DNA of 13,162 bases from Frankiaceae bacterium (GTDB lineage: Bacteria > Actinomycetota > Actinomycetes > Mycobacteriales > SCTD01): assembly GCA_026786045.1 (NCBI GenBank), contig JAJAYV010000151.1:1-13162 (forward strand), read 5' to 3'. Numbering within the stretch: position 1 is the stretch's first letter; each line of letters opens with the position of its first letter. Positions 1 through 10,336 of the stretch are shown one piece after another. The notes beneath the pieces were generated by a model, which ran no database searches, was not told the DNA's origin, and saw nothing but the letters and a program-made list of their open reading frames with translations. The position numbers and the translations under genes were made by a program.

Positions 1-69
1 GCGCGCGGGGGGGGGCCTCGTCCCGTGTCCGGACCAGCCCTTCGTGCACACTCGTGAGCGCCGTTGCGT

Positions 70-100
70 TTGACAGCCGGCACCACCGCGGCGCAACACT
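70..100 (+). promoter_or_regulatory. Putative topA promoter
   Basis: A perfect TTGACA (-35 consensus) lies at 70-75, which is notable in such GC-rich DNA. The best -10 partner is weak: AACACT at 95-100, with a 19-base spacer. Transcription would then start near 107, giving a leader of about 30 bases before the GTG of topA. Only the -35 is convincing. Confidence 0.4.
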
Positions 101-137
101 TCCGCCGTCCCCCTGCACTCCCTGACCTTGGAGAAGC

Positions 138-2945
<2,808 letters not shown>

Positions 2946-2981
2946 GCACTTCTCCTCACCGCTCGCGGGTCTCGCGCCCCG

Positions 2982-2987
2982 TAACCT
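2982..2987 (+). promoter_or_regulatory. Putative -10 for leaderless MFS-tmk transcript
   Basis: TAACCT matches the actinobacterial -10 pattern TANNNT and ends seven bases before the GTG at 2995. Transcription would therefore begin at or next to the start codon. No Shine-Dalgarno-like sequence lies in front of that GTG, as expected for a leaderless mRNA. No clear -35 is visible. This gene may also be read through from topA, 49 bases upstream. Confidence 0.45.
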
Positions 2988-2994
2988 CGACCGC

Positions 2995-5052
2995 GTGAGC
3001 GCACCAGCCCCCGAGGCCGTCCCCGTGGCCGGCCGCGGTCCCCGGGCGGTCCTGCGGGTCCGGCCCTTCCGGCGGCTCTATACCGCGCTGGTGCTGTCCA
3101 GCTTCGGCGACTGGCTCGGCTTCCTGGCCACCACCGCCCTGGCCGCGCAGCTCGTCGACTCCTTCCAGGGCAAGGCGTACGCCACCGGCGGAGTGCTCGT
3201 CTTCCGGCTGCTGCCGGCGCTGCTGCTCGGGCCGCTGGCCGGCGCGTTCGCGGACCGCTGGGACCGCCGCTGGACGATGGTCGTCAGCGACCTGCTGCGC
3301 TTCGTGCTGTTCCTGTCGATCCCCGTCGTCGGCACCGTCGCCGGCCGCGACACCGCGCTGGTCTGGCTGCTCATCGCGACCTTCCTCGTCGAGACAGTCA
3401 GCCTGTTCTGGATCCCGGCGAAGGAGGCCTCGGTCCCGAACATGGTCGGACCGGAGCGGCTCGAGGGCGCCAACCAGCTCACCCTCATCGCCACCTACGG
3501 CTCCGCGCCGATCGCCGCTGTCGTCTTCGCCGGCCTGTCCGTCGTGTCGGCCGCGCTCGGCAACGGCTTCGACTACTTCCGGGCCAGCCCGGTCGACCTC
3601 GCGCTCTACGTCAACGCCGCGACGTTCCTGTTCGCCGCGATGACCGTCTACCGGCTCGAGATCCCCGGCGGGCGCCACCTGCACGACCCCGACGCCCCGC
3701 AGCAGACGCTGCTGGCCAGCATGCGCGAGGGCCTGCGCTTCATGGGCGGCACGCCCTTCGCCCGCGGACTGCTCGTCGGCATGCTCGGCGCGCTCGCCGC
3801 CGGCGGCGCGATCATCGCCCTGGGACGGCTGTTCGCCGAGTCGGTCCTCGCCGGGGGGAACGCGGCGTACGGCCTGCTGTTCGGCTCGATGTTCCTCGGC
3901 ATCGCGCTGGGCGTCGCGCTCGGGCCCAAGGCGCTCGGCGACCTGTCCCGGCGGCGGGTCTTCGGCCCGTCGATCGTCGGGGCCGGCGCCGCGTTGACCT
4001 TCATGGCGCTGGTCCCGAACCTGTTCCTCGCGGTGTTCGCCACGCTCCTGGTCGGCGGCTTCGCCGGGGTGGCCTACGTCATCGGCATCACGCTGCTCGG
4101 GCTCGAGGTCAGCGACGAGATGCGCGGGCGGATGTTCGGCCTGGTGCAGTCGCTGATGCGCGTCGACCTGCTGCTCGTCACCGCGACGACGCCCTTCATC
4201 GCCGGCGCGATCGGCGTCCGCGAGGGGCCCGGCGGGATCAGCATCAACGGCGTCTCGGTCGTCCTGCTCACCGGCGGCGTGCTGGCGATGCTCGTCGGCG
4301 TCCTGTCCTTCCGGCAGATGGACGACCGGCCCGGCATCCCGCTGCGGACAGACCTCTTGCGGCGGATCCGCCGCCGCACCGAGCGGTCGTACGCCGGGAC
4401 GTTCGTGGCGCTGGAAGGCGGCGAGGGCGCGGGCAAGTCGACCCAGCTCAGGCTGCTCGAGACCTGGCTGCGCGACCAGGGTCACGAGGTCGTGGTGACC
4501 CGTGAGCCCGGCGCCACCGCGGCCGGCGGCCGGATCCGCGAGCTGCTGCTCGACCCGGCTTCGCAGCTGTCGCCGCGCGCCGAGGCGCTGCTCTACGCCG
4601 CCGACCGCGCTCACCACGTCGCCGAGGTGGTCCGGCCGGCGCTCGAGCGCGGGGCGGTGGTGCTCACCGACCGCTACATCGACAGCTCGCTGGCCTACCA
4701 GGGCGCGGGCCGGGCGCTGGGCGTCGACGAGGTCGCCCGGCTGTCGCAGTGGGCGACCGAGGGCCTCAAGCCCGACCTGGTCGTGCTGCTCGACGTCGAC
4801 CCGGTGGTCGGGCTGTCACGCGCCGGCGACGTCCCCGACCGGATCGAGGCCGAGGCGCTGGACTTCCACGAGCGGGTCAGGCAGGGCTTCCTCGACCTGG
4901 CCGGCGCCGATCACGATCGCTACCTCGTCATCCCCGCCGACCAGCCGCCGGACCAGGTGCTGGCGCGGGTGCAGGAGCGGCTCAGCGGCGTCGTGCACCA
5001 GCCGCGTGCGACCTCCGCGCAGCTGCCGCCGCCGGTGCCGGTGATCCCGTGA
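2995..5052 (+). CDS. tmk: MFS transporter fused to thymidylate kinase
   Basis: The C-terminal half phosphorylates dTMP to dTDP with ATP, an essential step of dTTP synthesis. Residues 1 to about 455 are a major facilitator domain with about 11-12 hydrophobic segments. It has a motif-A-like loop (GAFADRWDRRW, from residue 83) and resembles EntS/macrolide-efflux-type MFS proteins. A basic linker (LRRIRRRTERS) leads to the kinase at about 468-668: P-loop GGEGAGKST (475-483), TREPG, DRY (559-561), and a lid with DRIEAE as in E. coli-type Tmk. The tail is proline-rich. The whole protein is one open frame with no break. Fused MFS/dTMP kinases are known from other actinobacteria. What the transporter half carries is unknown, and it may only be an anchor. 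The stop overlaps the holB start (GTGA), implying coupled translation. Confidence 0.93.
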   Translation: MSAPAPEAVPVAGRGPRAVLRVRPFRRLYTALVLSSFGDWLGFLATTALAAQLVDSFQGKAYATGGVLVFRLLPALLLGPLAGAFADRWDRRWTMVVSDLLRFVLFLSIPVVGTVAGRDTALVWLLIATFLVETVSLFWIPAKEASVPNMVGPERLEGANQLTLIATYGSAPIAAVVFAGLSVVSAALGNGFDYFRASPVDLALYVNAATFLFAAMTVYRLEIPGGRHLHDPDAPQQTLLASMREGLRFMGGTPFARGLLVGMLGALAAGGAIIALGRLFAESVLAGGNAAYGLLFGSMFLGIALGVALGPKALGDLSRRRVFGPSIVGAGAALTFMALVPNLFLAVFATLLVGGFAGVAYVIGITLLGLEVSDEMRGRMFGLVQSLMRVDLLLVTATTPFIAGAIGVREGPGGISINGVSVVLLTGGVLAMLVGVLSFRQMDDRPGIPLRTDLLRRIRRRTERSYAGTFVALEGGEGAGKSTQLRLLETWLRDQGHEVVVTREPGATAAGGRIRELLLDPASQLSPRAEALLYAADRAHHVAEVVRPALERGAVVLTDRYIDSSLAYQGAGRALGVDEVARLSQWATEGLKPDLVVLLDVDPVVGLSRAGDVPDRIEAEALDFHERVRQGFLDLAGADHDRYLVIPADQPPDQVLARVQERLSGVVHQPRATSAQLPPPVPVIP

Positions 5053-6236
5053 GCGTCTTCGCCGACCTCGTCGGCCAGGAGCGCGTCGTCGCGCAGCTGC
5101 AGGCGGCGGCCCGCGACGCGGCGAGCGTCGTCGCCGGCCACGGCGGCACCGGCGAGGGGATGACCCACGCCTGGCTGTTCACCGGTCCGCCCGGCTCCGG
5201 CCGCTCCAACGCGGCTCGCGCCTTCGCCGCCGCGCTGCAGTGCGAGGCGCCGGGGGAGCCCGGCTGCGGGCACTGCGACGCCTGCCACCAGGCGCTGACC
5301 GGCGCGCACCCGGACGTCGCGATGATCGTGCCGGAGGGCCTGTCGCTCAAGGTGGAGGAGGCCCGCCAGATCATCGTGCGCTCCTCGCGCGCGCCGACGC
5401 GCGGCCGCTGGCAGGTCACGCTCATCGAGGACGCCGACCGGCTCACCGAGTCCGGCGCCAACGCGCTGCTCAAGGCGCTCGAGGAGCCGCCGCCGCGCTC
5501 GGTGCTGCTGCTGTCGGCGCCGAGCGTGCAGGACCTGCTCCCCACGATCCGCTCGCGCTGCCGGCTCGCCGCGCTGCGCACCCCGCCGGCCGAGGCGGTG
5601 GCTTCGGTCCTGATCCACCGCGACGGCGTAGACCCGGCGATGGCCGCCTTCGCCGCCCGGGCCGCGCAGGGCCACATCGGCCGGGCCAAGCGGCTGGCCA
5701 CCGACGAGGACGCCCGGCGGGAGCGGCGCGACGTGCTGTCGCTGCCGCGCTCGCTGCAGGGCGTCGGCTCCGCGCTGTCGGCGGCCAAGGACCTGGTTGA
5801 CGCCGCGCAGGCCGAGGCGGCCGCGCTGACCAAGGACCGCGACGTCGTGGAGCGGGAGTCGCTCGCGACCGCGATGGGTGCCGGGGCCACCGGCAAGGGC
5901 GTGACCGGCGGCTCGCGCGGCAGCGCCGGCGCGCTCAAGGAGCTCGAGAAGCGGCAGAAGAGCCGCGGCACGCGCACCTCGCGCGACGCCCTCGACCGGG
6001 CGCTGGTCGACCTCGCCGCGTTCTACCGCGACGTGCTCCAGCTCCAGCTCGGGACCGGCACCGCGCTGGTCCACGCCGACCTCTCCGACCAGGCCGCCAC
6101 CATCGCCCGGGCCACCACGGCCGAGTCGACGCTGCGCCGGATCGACGCCGTCCTGGCCTGCCGGGTGGCGCTCGACGCCAACGTCGCGCCGCTGCTCGCG
6201 GTCGAGGCGATGGCGCTCGCCCTGCGCACGGGGTGA
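5049..6236 (+). CDS. holB: DNA polymerase III subunit delta prime
   Basis: Delta prime is the stator subunit of the clamp loader that places the beta sliding clamp on primed DNA. The protein is 395 aa with an AAA+ fold: FADLVGQ at the N-terminus, a Walker-A-like GPPGSGRS (46-53), zinc-binding cysteines C65, C73, C76 and C79, IEDADRL (126-132), LLKALEEPP, and the SRC motif (169-171) that supplies the arginine finger. The Walker A lysine is arginine here. This suits delta prime, which need not hydrolyse ATP, and argues against DnaX. The GTG start at 5049 overlaps the tmk stop by four bases. The frame is open further upstream, but that part only shadows tmk. After the AAA+ domain there is a charged, Gly/Ser-rich linker and a helical C-terminal collar. 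Confidence 0.94.
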   Translation: MSVFADLVGQERVVAQLQAAARDAASVVAGHGGTGEGMTHAWLFTGPPGSGRSNAARAFAAALQCEAPGEPGCGHCDACHQALTGAHPDVAMIVPEGLSLKVEEARQIIVRSSRAPTRGRWQVTLIEDADRLTESGANALLKALEEPPPRSVLLLSAPSVQDLLPTIRSRCRLAALRTPPAEAVASVLIHRDGVDPAMAAFAARAAQGHIGRAKRLATDEDARRERRDVLSLPRSLQGVGSALSAAKDLVDAAQAEAAALTKDRDVVERESLATAMGAGATGKGVTGGSRGSAGALKELEKRQKSRGTRTSRDALDRALVDLAAFYRDVLQLQLGTGTALVHADLSDQAATIARATTAESTLRRIDAVLACRVALDANVAPLLAVEAMALALRTG

Positions 6237-6262
6237 GCGCGCAGCCCGCGAGCGGGGACCGC

Positions 6263-6268
6263 TAGAGT
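6263..6268 (+). promoter_or_regulatory. Putative -10 of tRNA-Thr
   Basis: TAGAGT fits the actinobacterial -10 pattern and lies 14 bases before the tRNA. This would give a 5' leader of about eight bases for RNase P to remove. No convincing -35 is seen at the expected distance. It is the only good promoter-like hexamer between holB and the tRNA. Confidence 0.5.
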
Positions 6269-6282
6269 CGTCCGCGCACCAC

Positions 6283-6358
6283 GCCGCCTTAGCTCAGTCG
6301 GTAGAGCACCTCACTCGTAATGAGGTTGTCCGCGGTTCGATTCCGCGAGGCGGCTCCA
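6283..6358 (+). tRNA. tRNA-Thr, anticodon CGT
   Basis: A complete cloverleaf can be drawn. The acceptor stem pairs GCCGCCT with AGGCGGC, the D stem pairs GCTC with GAGC, the anticodon stem pairs CCTCA with TGAGG, and the T stem pairs CGCGG with CCGCG around TTCGATT. The seven-base anticodon loop CTCGTAA puts CGT at 6316-6318, reading ACG (threonine). The discriminator is T and the terminal CCA (6356-6358) is encoded. A tRNA-Thr next to the topA-tmk-holB block occurs in other actinobacteria. The 3' end is intact, and I saw no second copy of it in the window that would mark an integration site. Confidence 0.97.
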
Positions 6359-6436
6359 CCCCAGGACGCGTAGGCCCCCCGTCTGCTCGTCCGACCTGCA
6401 TCCGGCAGCGCGGGGCCGACACCCGAGGCGGGCGCC

Positions 6437-7345
6437 ATGGCGCGAGCTCCGAGGATCGTCTCGCTGCTGCCGTCGGCCACCGAGATCGCCTTTGCGCTCG
6501 GACTCCAGGACAGCCTGGTCGGCGTCACCCACGAGTGCACCTGGCCACCCGAGGTGGTCGGGCTGCGGCACGTCTCGCACACCAGCATCCCGGCCGGCGC
6601 CACCTCCGCCGAGATCGACCGGCTCGTCGGCGGGGCCGCGGCGGGCGGGCCGCCGACCACCTGGCTGGACGAGGACGCGATCCGCGAGCTGGCGCCGGAC
6701 GTCATCCTCACCCAGGACCTGTGCGCGGTCTGCGCCGTGCCGGCCGGCGCGGTGGACGCCGCGCTCGAGCGGCTCGGCTGCCGCGCCGAGGTCGTGTCGC
6801 TCGACCCCACGACGCTCGACGAGGTGCTCGACGGGATCGTCCGGGTCGGAGCGGTCACCGGGCGGGAGAGCCGGGCCGTCGGCGTCGTCGCCGGGCTGCG
6901 GCATCGGCTCGACGCGGTCCGCGAGGCGGTCGCCGACCGCCCCCGCCGGCGGGTCTTCGCGCTGGAGTGGGCCGACCCGCCCTTCGGCGCCGGCCACTGG
7001 ATCCCCGAGATGGTGGAGCTGGCCGGCGGTACCCCCGTCCTCGCCGTCCCGGGCGGCCGCTCGACCCGGCTGTCGTGGGACGACGTCGCGGCTGCGGCGC
7101 CCGAGGTGCTGGTCCACATGCCGTGCGGCCACCCCATGGCCCTCGCCCTGCAGGAGGCCCGCGAGCTGCTGCTCCCGCTCCCCGAGCTGGCGGGCGTACC
7201 GGTCGTGGCGGTGCTGCACGGCGACGCCTACACCTCCCGTCCGGGGCCGCGGCTGGTGGACGGCGTCGAGGTGCTGGCCGGTCTGCTGCACCCCGAGGTC
7301 TGGCCCGCGCCCGCCGCGGGAGACGCGCAGGTCCTGCGCGGCTGA
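6437..7345 (+). CDS. Cytosolic BtuF-like (cobalamin-binding-type) protein
   Basis: The 302-aa protein has the fold signature of BtuF/FecB-type periplasmic binding proteins: RIVSLLPSATEI at the N-terminus, a central helix, DVILTQ, and GHWIPEMVELAGG in the second lobe. It has no signal peptide or lipobox, because conserved fold residues begin at about residue 7. It should therefore act in the cytoplasm rather than feed a transporter. Cysteines sit in motifs recurrent in this subfamily: HEC (C34), DLCAVC (C96, C99) and MPCG (C230). Databases usually call such proteins cobalamin-binding or ABC substrate-binding, but that is by similarity only. The ATG is preceded by GAGG at 6425-6428. No partner permease or B12 enzyme is adjacent. 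The fold is clear; the ligand and role are not. Confidence 0.8.
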   Translation: MARAPRIVSLLPSATEIAFALGLQDSLVGVTHECTWPPEVVGLRHVSHTSIPAGATSAEIDRLVGGAAAGGPPTTWLDEDAIRELAPDVILTQDLCAVCAVPAGAVDAALERLGCRAEVVSLDPTTLDEVLDGIVRVGAVTGRESRAVGVVAGLRHRLDAVREAVADRPRRRVFALEWADPPFGAGHWIPEMVELAGGTPVLAVPGGRSTRLSWDDVAAAAPEVLVHMPCGHPMALALQEARELLLPLPELAGVPVVAVLHGDAYTSRPGPRLVDGVEVLAGLLHPEVWPAPAAGDAQVLRG

Positions 7346-7472
7346 GCCGGTTGCCGGAACGGCGCGGCGGACCAGGACGGTCGGGCTGTGTGCGCGCGCT
7401 GCGCGAGGCACGTCACCAGGCGGCCGTGGTCGAAGGCCGGAGTCCCGTCACCGGATGTTCAGGACCACGCGG

Positions 7473-7478
7473 TAGGTT
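7473..7478 (+). promoter_or_regulatory. Putative -10 of the ABC importer operon
   Basis: TAGGTT lies in the 179-base gap between the BtuF-like gene and the lipoprotein gene. It predicts a leader of about 40 bases. That leader holds a small hairpin, CCGGC-TCT-GCCGG (7489-7501), and the ribosome binding site. No good -35 is present. No riboswitch or operator palindrome was recognised in the gap. Confidence 0.35.
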
Positions 7479-7512
7479 CCGGCGCGATCCGGCTCTGCCG
7501 GCCCCGCTGCAC

Positions 7513-7517
7513 GAGGA
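7513..7517 (+). promoter_or_regulatory. Ribosome binding site of the lipoprotein gene
   Basis: GAGGA lies seven bases before the GTG at 7525. It fixes the start of the binding lipoprotein. The same frame stays open for almost 1 kb upstream, but that part shadows the BtuF-like gene. Confidence 0.65.
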
Positions 7518-7524
7518 CGTTCCC

Positions 7525-8670
7525 GTGACCCTGCGACACCTGCGCCGCCGTACCGGCCTGGCCGCCCTGGCCGTCTCCGCCCTCGCCCTCACCGCCTGCG
7601 GTGACGCGCCGACCTCCGACGGGGGTGACGACGCCGCGAGCAGCAGCGATGCCGCGAGCGCGACCTCCGCCGACGACTTCGGCGGCTTCGACGAGCTCGT
7701 CGCAGCCGCGCAGGAGGAGGGTGAGCTCAACGTCATCGCGCTCCCGCCGGACTGGACCAACTACGCCGAGGTCATCTCCACGTTCGAGGAGACCTACGAC
7801 ATCACCGTCAACAGCGCGCAGCCCGACGCCTCGAGCCAGGACGAGATCAACGCGGCCGAGCAGCTGAAGGGCACCGACCGCGCGCCGGACGTCTTCGACC
7901 TGGGCCCTGCCGTCGCGACTGCCAACGCCGAGCTGTTCGCGCCGTACAAGGTGCAGACGTGGGACGACGTCTCCGACGACCTCAAGGACCCCGACGGCCG
8001 CTACATCAGCGACTACGGCGGCCTGATGTCGATCGGCTACGACGCCGGCTCGGTCCCCGCCCCGACGAGCGTCGCCGACCTGCTCAAGCCCGAGTACAAG
8101 GGCAAGGTGGCGCTCAACGGCGACCCGACGCAGGCCGGTGCGGCCTTCGCCGGCGTGATGATGGCCTCGATCGGCAACGGCGGCTCGGCCGACGACATCG
8201 AGCCCGGCGTGGAGTTCTTCCGCCAGCTCAAGGCAGCCGGCAACTTCCTGCCGGTCGACCCGACCCCGGCCACCATCGCCTCCGGGCAGACGCCGGTCGT
8301 CATCGACTGGGACTACACCAACGCGGCGCAGTCCGAGGCGCTCGCCGGCCAGCGCGACTGGAAGGTCGTCGTGCCGCAGGAGGCGCTGGTCAGCTCCTAC
8401 TACGTCCAGGCGATCAACCAGGACGCCCCGCACCCGGCTGCCGCGCGCCTGTGGCAGGAGTTCCTCTACTCCGACGAGGGCCAGAACCTCTGGCTCAAGG
8501 GCTACGGCCGCCCCGTCCGCGAGGCCGCGATGGTCGAGGCCGGCACGATCGACGAGGCCTCCTACGCCAAGCTCCCCGAGGCGAGCGGTGAGCCGGTCAG
8601 CCTCGATGACGAGCAGACCGCGAAGGCGGGCGAGTTCCTCGCTGCCAACTGGCAGCAGGCGATCAGCTGA
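7525..8670 (+). CDS. ABC importer substrate-binding lipoprotein
   Basis: This is the extracellular binding protein of the importer encoded by the next three genes. The 381-aa product starts with a basic n-region, a hydrophobic stretch and a lipobox LTAC, with C25 as the lipidated cysteine. An Asp/Ser/Ala-rich tether of about 30 residues follows. The mature part looks like the SBP family that includes iron(III), spermidine/putrescine and 2-aminoethylphosphonate receptors: ELNVIALPPDWTNY early, PDVFDLGPA, LLKPEYKGKVAL, a WDY motif, and a C-terminal block LWQEFLYSDEGQNLW. A tyrosine pair (Y292-Y293) sits roughly where some ferric-binding proteins carry metal-binding tyrosines, but this is weak evidence. 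The substrate cannot be assigned from sequence alone. Its TGA overlaps the proposed CTG start of the first permease. Confidence 0.85.
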   Translation: MTLRHLRRRTGLAALAVSALALTACGDAPTSDGGDDAASSSDAASATSADDFGGFDELVAAAQEEGELNVIALPPDWTNYAEVISTFEETYDITVNSAQPDASSQDEINAAEQLKGTDRAPDVFDLGPAVATANAELFAPYKVQTWDDVSDDLKDPDGRYISDYGGLMSIGYDAGSVPAPTSVADLLKPEYKGKVALNGDPTQAGAAFAGVMMASIGNGGSADDIEPGVEFFRQLKAAGNFLPVDPTPATIASGQTPVVIDWDYTNAAQSEALAGQRDWKVVVPQEALVSSYYVQAINQDAPHPAAARLWQEFLYSDEGQNLWLKGYGRPVREAAMVEAGTIDEASYAKLPEASGEPVSLDDEQTAKAGEFLAANWQQAIS

Positions 8671-9533
8671 GCCGTCCGGGCCGTCGCCGGGCGCTGCTCC
8701 TGCCGGCGCTCGGCGTCGTCCCGTTCCTGGTCTACGTCGCGGTCTTCCTGCTCTACCCGACCCTCGTCGTGGTCGCGGGCGCCTTCGTCGACGACGCGGG
8801 CGGGCTCACCCTCGACAACGTCCGGACCGCCGCGTCGGGGCCGTACCTCACCGCCTTCGTCCGCAGCCTGCAGCTGTCGGCGATCACGGCGGTCGTCGGT
8901 GCGGTGCTGGGCGCGCTGCTCGCCTGGGCGGTCGTCACCGGCGCGCCGGACGGCTGGCTGCGCCGGGTGGTCACCTCGGCCTCGGGCGTGCTCGCGCAGT
9001 TCGGCGGCGTGACGCTGGCCTTCGCGTTCCTGGCCACCGTCGGCTTCGAGGGCCTGGTCACCGTCTTCCTGCGCGACCGCGGGATCGACCTGTTCGCCGG
9101 CGGCGCCTGGATCTTCGAGCTGCCGGGGCTGGTGCTCGTCTACACCTACTTCCAGATCCCGCTGATGGTCATCGTCTTCCTGCCGGCGCTGGACGGCCTC
9201 AAACCGCAGTGGCTTGAGGCCGCCCGCAGCCTCGGCGGCTCCTCCTGGACGTACTGGCGCCGGGTGGCCGGACCGGTGCTCGCCCCGGCCTTCTTCGGCT
9301 CGATGCTGCTGCTGTTCGCCAACTCCTTCTCCGCGTACGCGACGGCGGCGGCGTTGGTCTCGCAGGGCTCGCCCATCGTGCCGCTGCAGATCCGCAACCT
9401 GCAGACCAGCGAGGTCGTCCTCGGCCAGCAGAACCTCGGCCGGGCCCTGGGCCTCGGCATGGTGCTCGTCGTCGTCGTGGTGATGTCGGCCTACGCGCTG
9501 CTGCAGCGGCGGACCACGCGGTGGCTGCAATGA
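8667..9533 (+). CDS. ABC importer permease, subunit 1 (CTG start)
   Basis: This inner-membrane subunit has about six predicted helices and the cytoplasmic EAA loop that docks the ATPase (EAARSLGGSSWTYWRR, ending in GPVLAP). The start is unusual. Between the in-frame stop at 8607-8609 and the first GTG (8769) there is no ATG, GTG or TTG, and starting at 8769 would remove the first membrane helix. The CTG at 8667 lies in CTGA, overlapping the lipoprotein stop by four bases. It gives a typical permease N-terminus: MSRPGRRR, then a hydrophobic helix (LLLPALGVVPFLVYVAVFLL). I chose it because the next two junctions use the same NTGA layout. A sequencing error is the alternative. The length is 288 aa. 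Confidence 0.82.
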   Translation: MSRPGRRRALLLPALGVVPFLVYVAVFLLYPTLVVVAGAFVDDAGGLTLDNVRTAASGPYLTAFVRSLQLSAITAVVGAVLGALLAWAVVTGAPDGWLRRVVTSASGVLAQFGGVTLAFAFLATVGFEGLVTVFLRDRGIDLFAGGAWIFELPGLVLVYTYFQIPLMVIVFLPALDGLKPQWLEAARSLGGSSWTYWRRVAGPVLAPAFFGSMLLLFANSFSAYATAAALVSQGSPIVPLQIRNLQTSEVVLGQQNLGRALGLGMVLVVVVVMSAYALLQRRTTRWLQ

Positions 9534-10336
9534 GCGCGCGGATCTTCCGCTACGGCGTGCTCACCGTGCTGGGCGCGTTCTTCCTGCTGCCGCTCGTGGC
9601 GATGCTGGAGTTCTCCACCCGCGGCGGGCTCGGGGGAGGCCGCGACTTCTCCGCGTGGACCTCCATCGCCGACGACCGGGCGCTGCTCGAGGCGATCGCC
9701 ACCTCGCTGCAGCTCGCGGTGCTCACCAGCGCGCTGATGCTCGTGCTGCTGCTGCCCACGATGGTGTGGGTGCACCTGCGGCTGCCGGCCCTGAAGCGGC
9801 TGCTGGAGTTCCTCTGCCTGCTGCCTCTGGTCATCCCGGCGATCGTGCTCGTCGTCGGCATCGCCTCGCTCTACAGCTGGGTCACCTTCTTCCTGGGCAA
9901 CTCCGCGCTCACACTGATCTTCGTCTACGTCGTGCTCGTCCTGCCGTACGCCTACCGCGCGCTGGAGTCGGGGCTCGCGGCGATGGACCTGCGCACGCTG
10001 TCCGAGGCCGCCCGCAGCCTGGGCGCCGGCTGGGGCACCGTGCTGCTGCGCGTCGTGCTGCCGGGGGTGAAGGGCGCGGTGCTGTCGGCCTCGCTGCTCG
10101 CCGTCGCGCTCGTGCTGGGGGAGTTCACGCTCGCCTCGCTGCTGAACTTCCCGACCCTGCAGGTCGCGATCAACCTCACCGGCAAGCGCGACGCCGCGCT
10201 GTCGATCGCGGTGTCGCTCGCCGCCCTCCTGCTCGCCTTCGGCCTGCTGCTCGCACTGTCCGCGCTCGTCGGCCGCACCCGCCGGTCCCGCGCCGCGCCG
10301 CCGCTCGCCCCTGCCTCGCAAGGAGACCCGTCGTGA
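9530..10336 (+). CDS. ABC importer permease, subunit 2
   Basis: This is the second membrane subunit, pairing with the preceding permease to form the channel. The 268-aa protein has about six hydrophobic helices, beginning with YGVLTVLGAFFLLPLVAML. Its EAA loop reads LSEAARSLGAGWGTVLLR, followed by LPGVKGA. The ATG at 9530 lies in ATGA and overlaps the stop of permease 1. A GTG nine bases upstream is also possible, but it would break the coupled-junction pattern. This subunit resembles the UgpE/PotC/FbpB-type second permeases of iron, polyamine and phosphonate importers. Its TGA overlaps the ATPase start. Confidence 0.88.
   Translation: MSARIFRYGVLTVLGAFFLLPLVAMLEFSTRGGLGGGRDFSAWTSIADDRALLEAIATSLQLAVLTSALMLVLLLPTMVWVHLRLPALKRLLEFLCLLPLVIPAIVLVVGIASLYSWVTFFLGNSALTLIFVYVVLVLPYAYRALESGLAAMDLRTLSEAARSLGAGWGTVLLRVVLPGVKGAVLSASLLAVALVLGEFTLASLLNFPTLQVAINLTGKRDAALSIAVSLAALLLAFGLLLALSALVGRTRRSRAAPPLAPASQGDPS

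Noticed and set aside
2956..4617. A 553-codon open frame on the minus strand
   Set aside because: It is antisense to the MFS-tmk fusion. Its product is Arg/Gly/Ala/Glu/Gln-rich with no domain, as expected from the complement of high-GC3 coding DNA.
4749..5048. Upstream extension of the holB frame by 100 codons
   Set aside because: It overlaps the kinase domain in another frame and is low-complexity. Delta-prime homology starts at the GTG at 5049.
5184..5207. holB as a DnaX-like ATPase (gamma/tau)
   Set aside because: The Walker A lysine is arginine, the length and position after tmk fit delta prime, and no DnaX C-terminal domains follow.
6283..6358. tRNA-Thr as an integration site of a mobile element
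   Set aside because: No integrase gene and no repeat of the tRNA 3' end were seen up to the window edge. The location is suggestive only.
6373..6417. GGCCCC...GGGGCC as a terminator hairpin after the tRNA
   Set aside because: The loop is over 30 bases, there is no T-run, and such pairings are frequent by chance at this GC content.
6359..6436. Possible cobalamin riboswitch in front of the BtuF-like gene
   Set aside because: I saw no B12-box-like sequence, and the space is only 78 bases after the tRNA, too short for a complete cobalamin riboswitch.
6535..7524. Upstream extension of the lipoprotein frame by 330 codons
   Set aside because: The extension is an out-of-frame reading of the BtuF-like gene. 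The GTG at 7525 has a ribosome binding site and is followed by a proper lipoprotein signal peptide.
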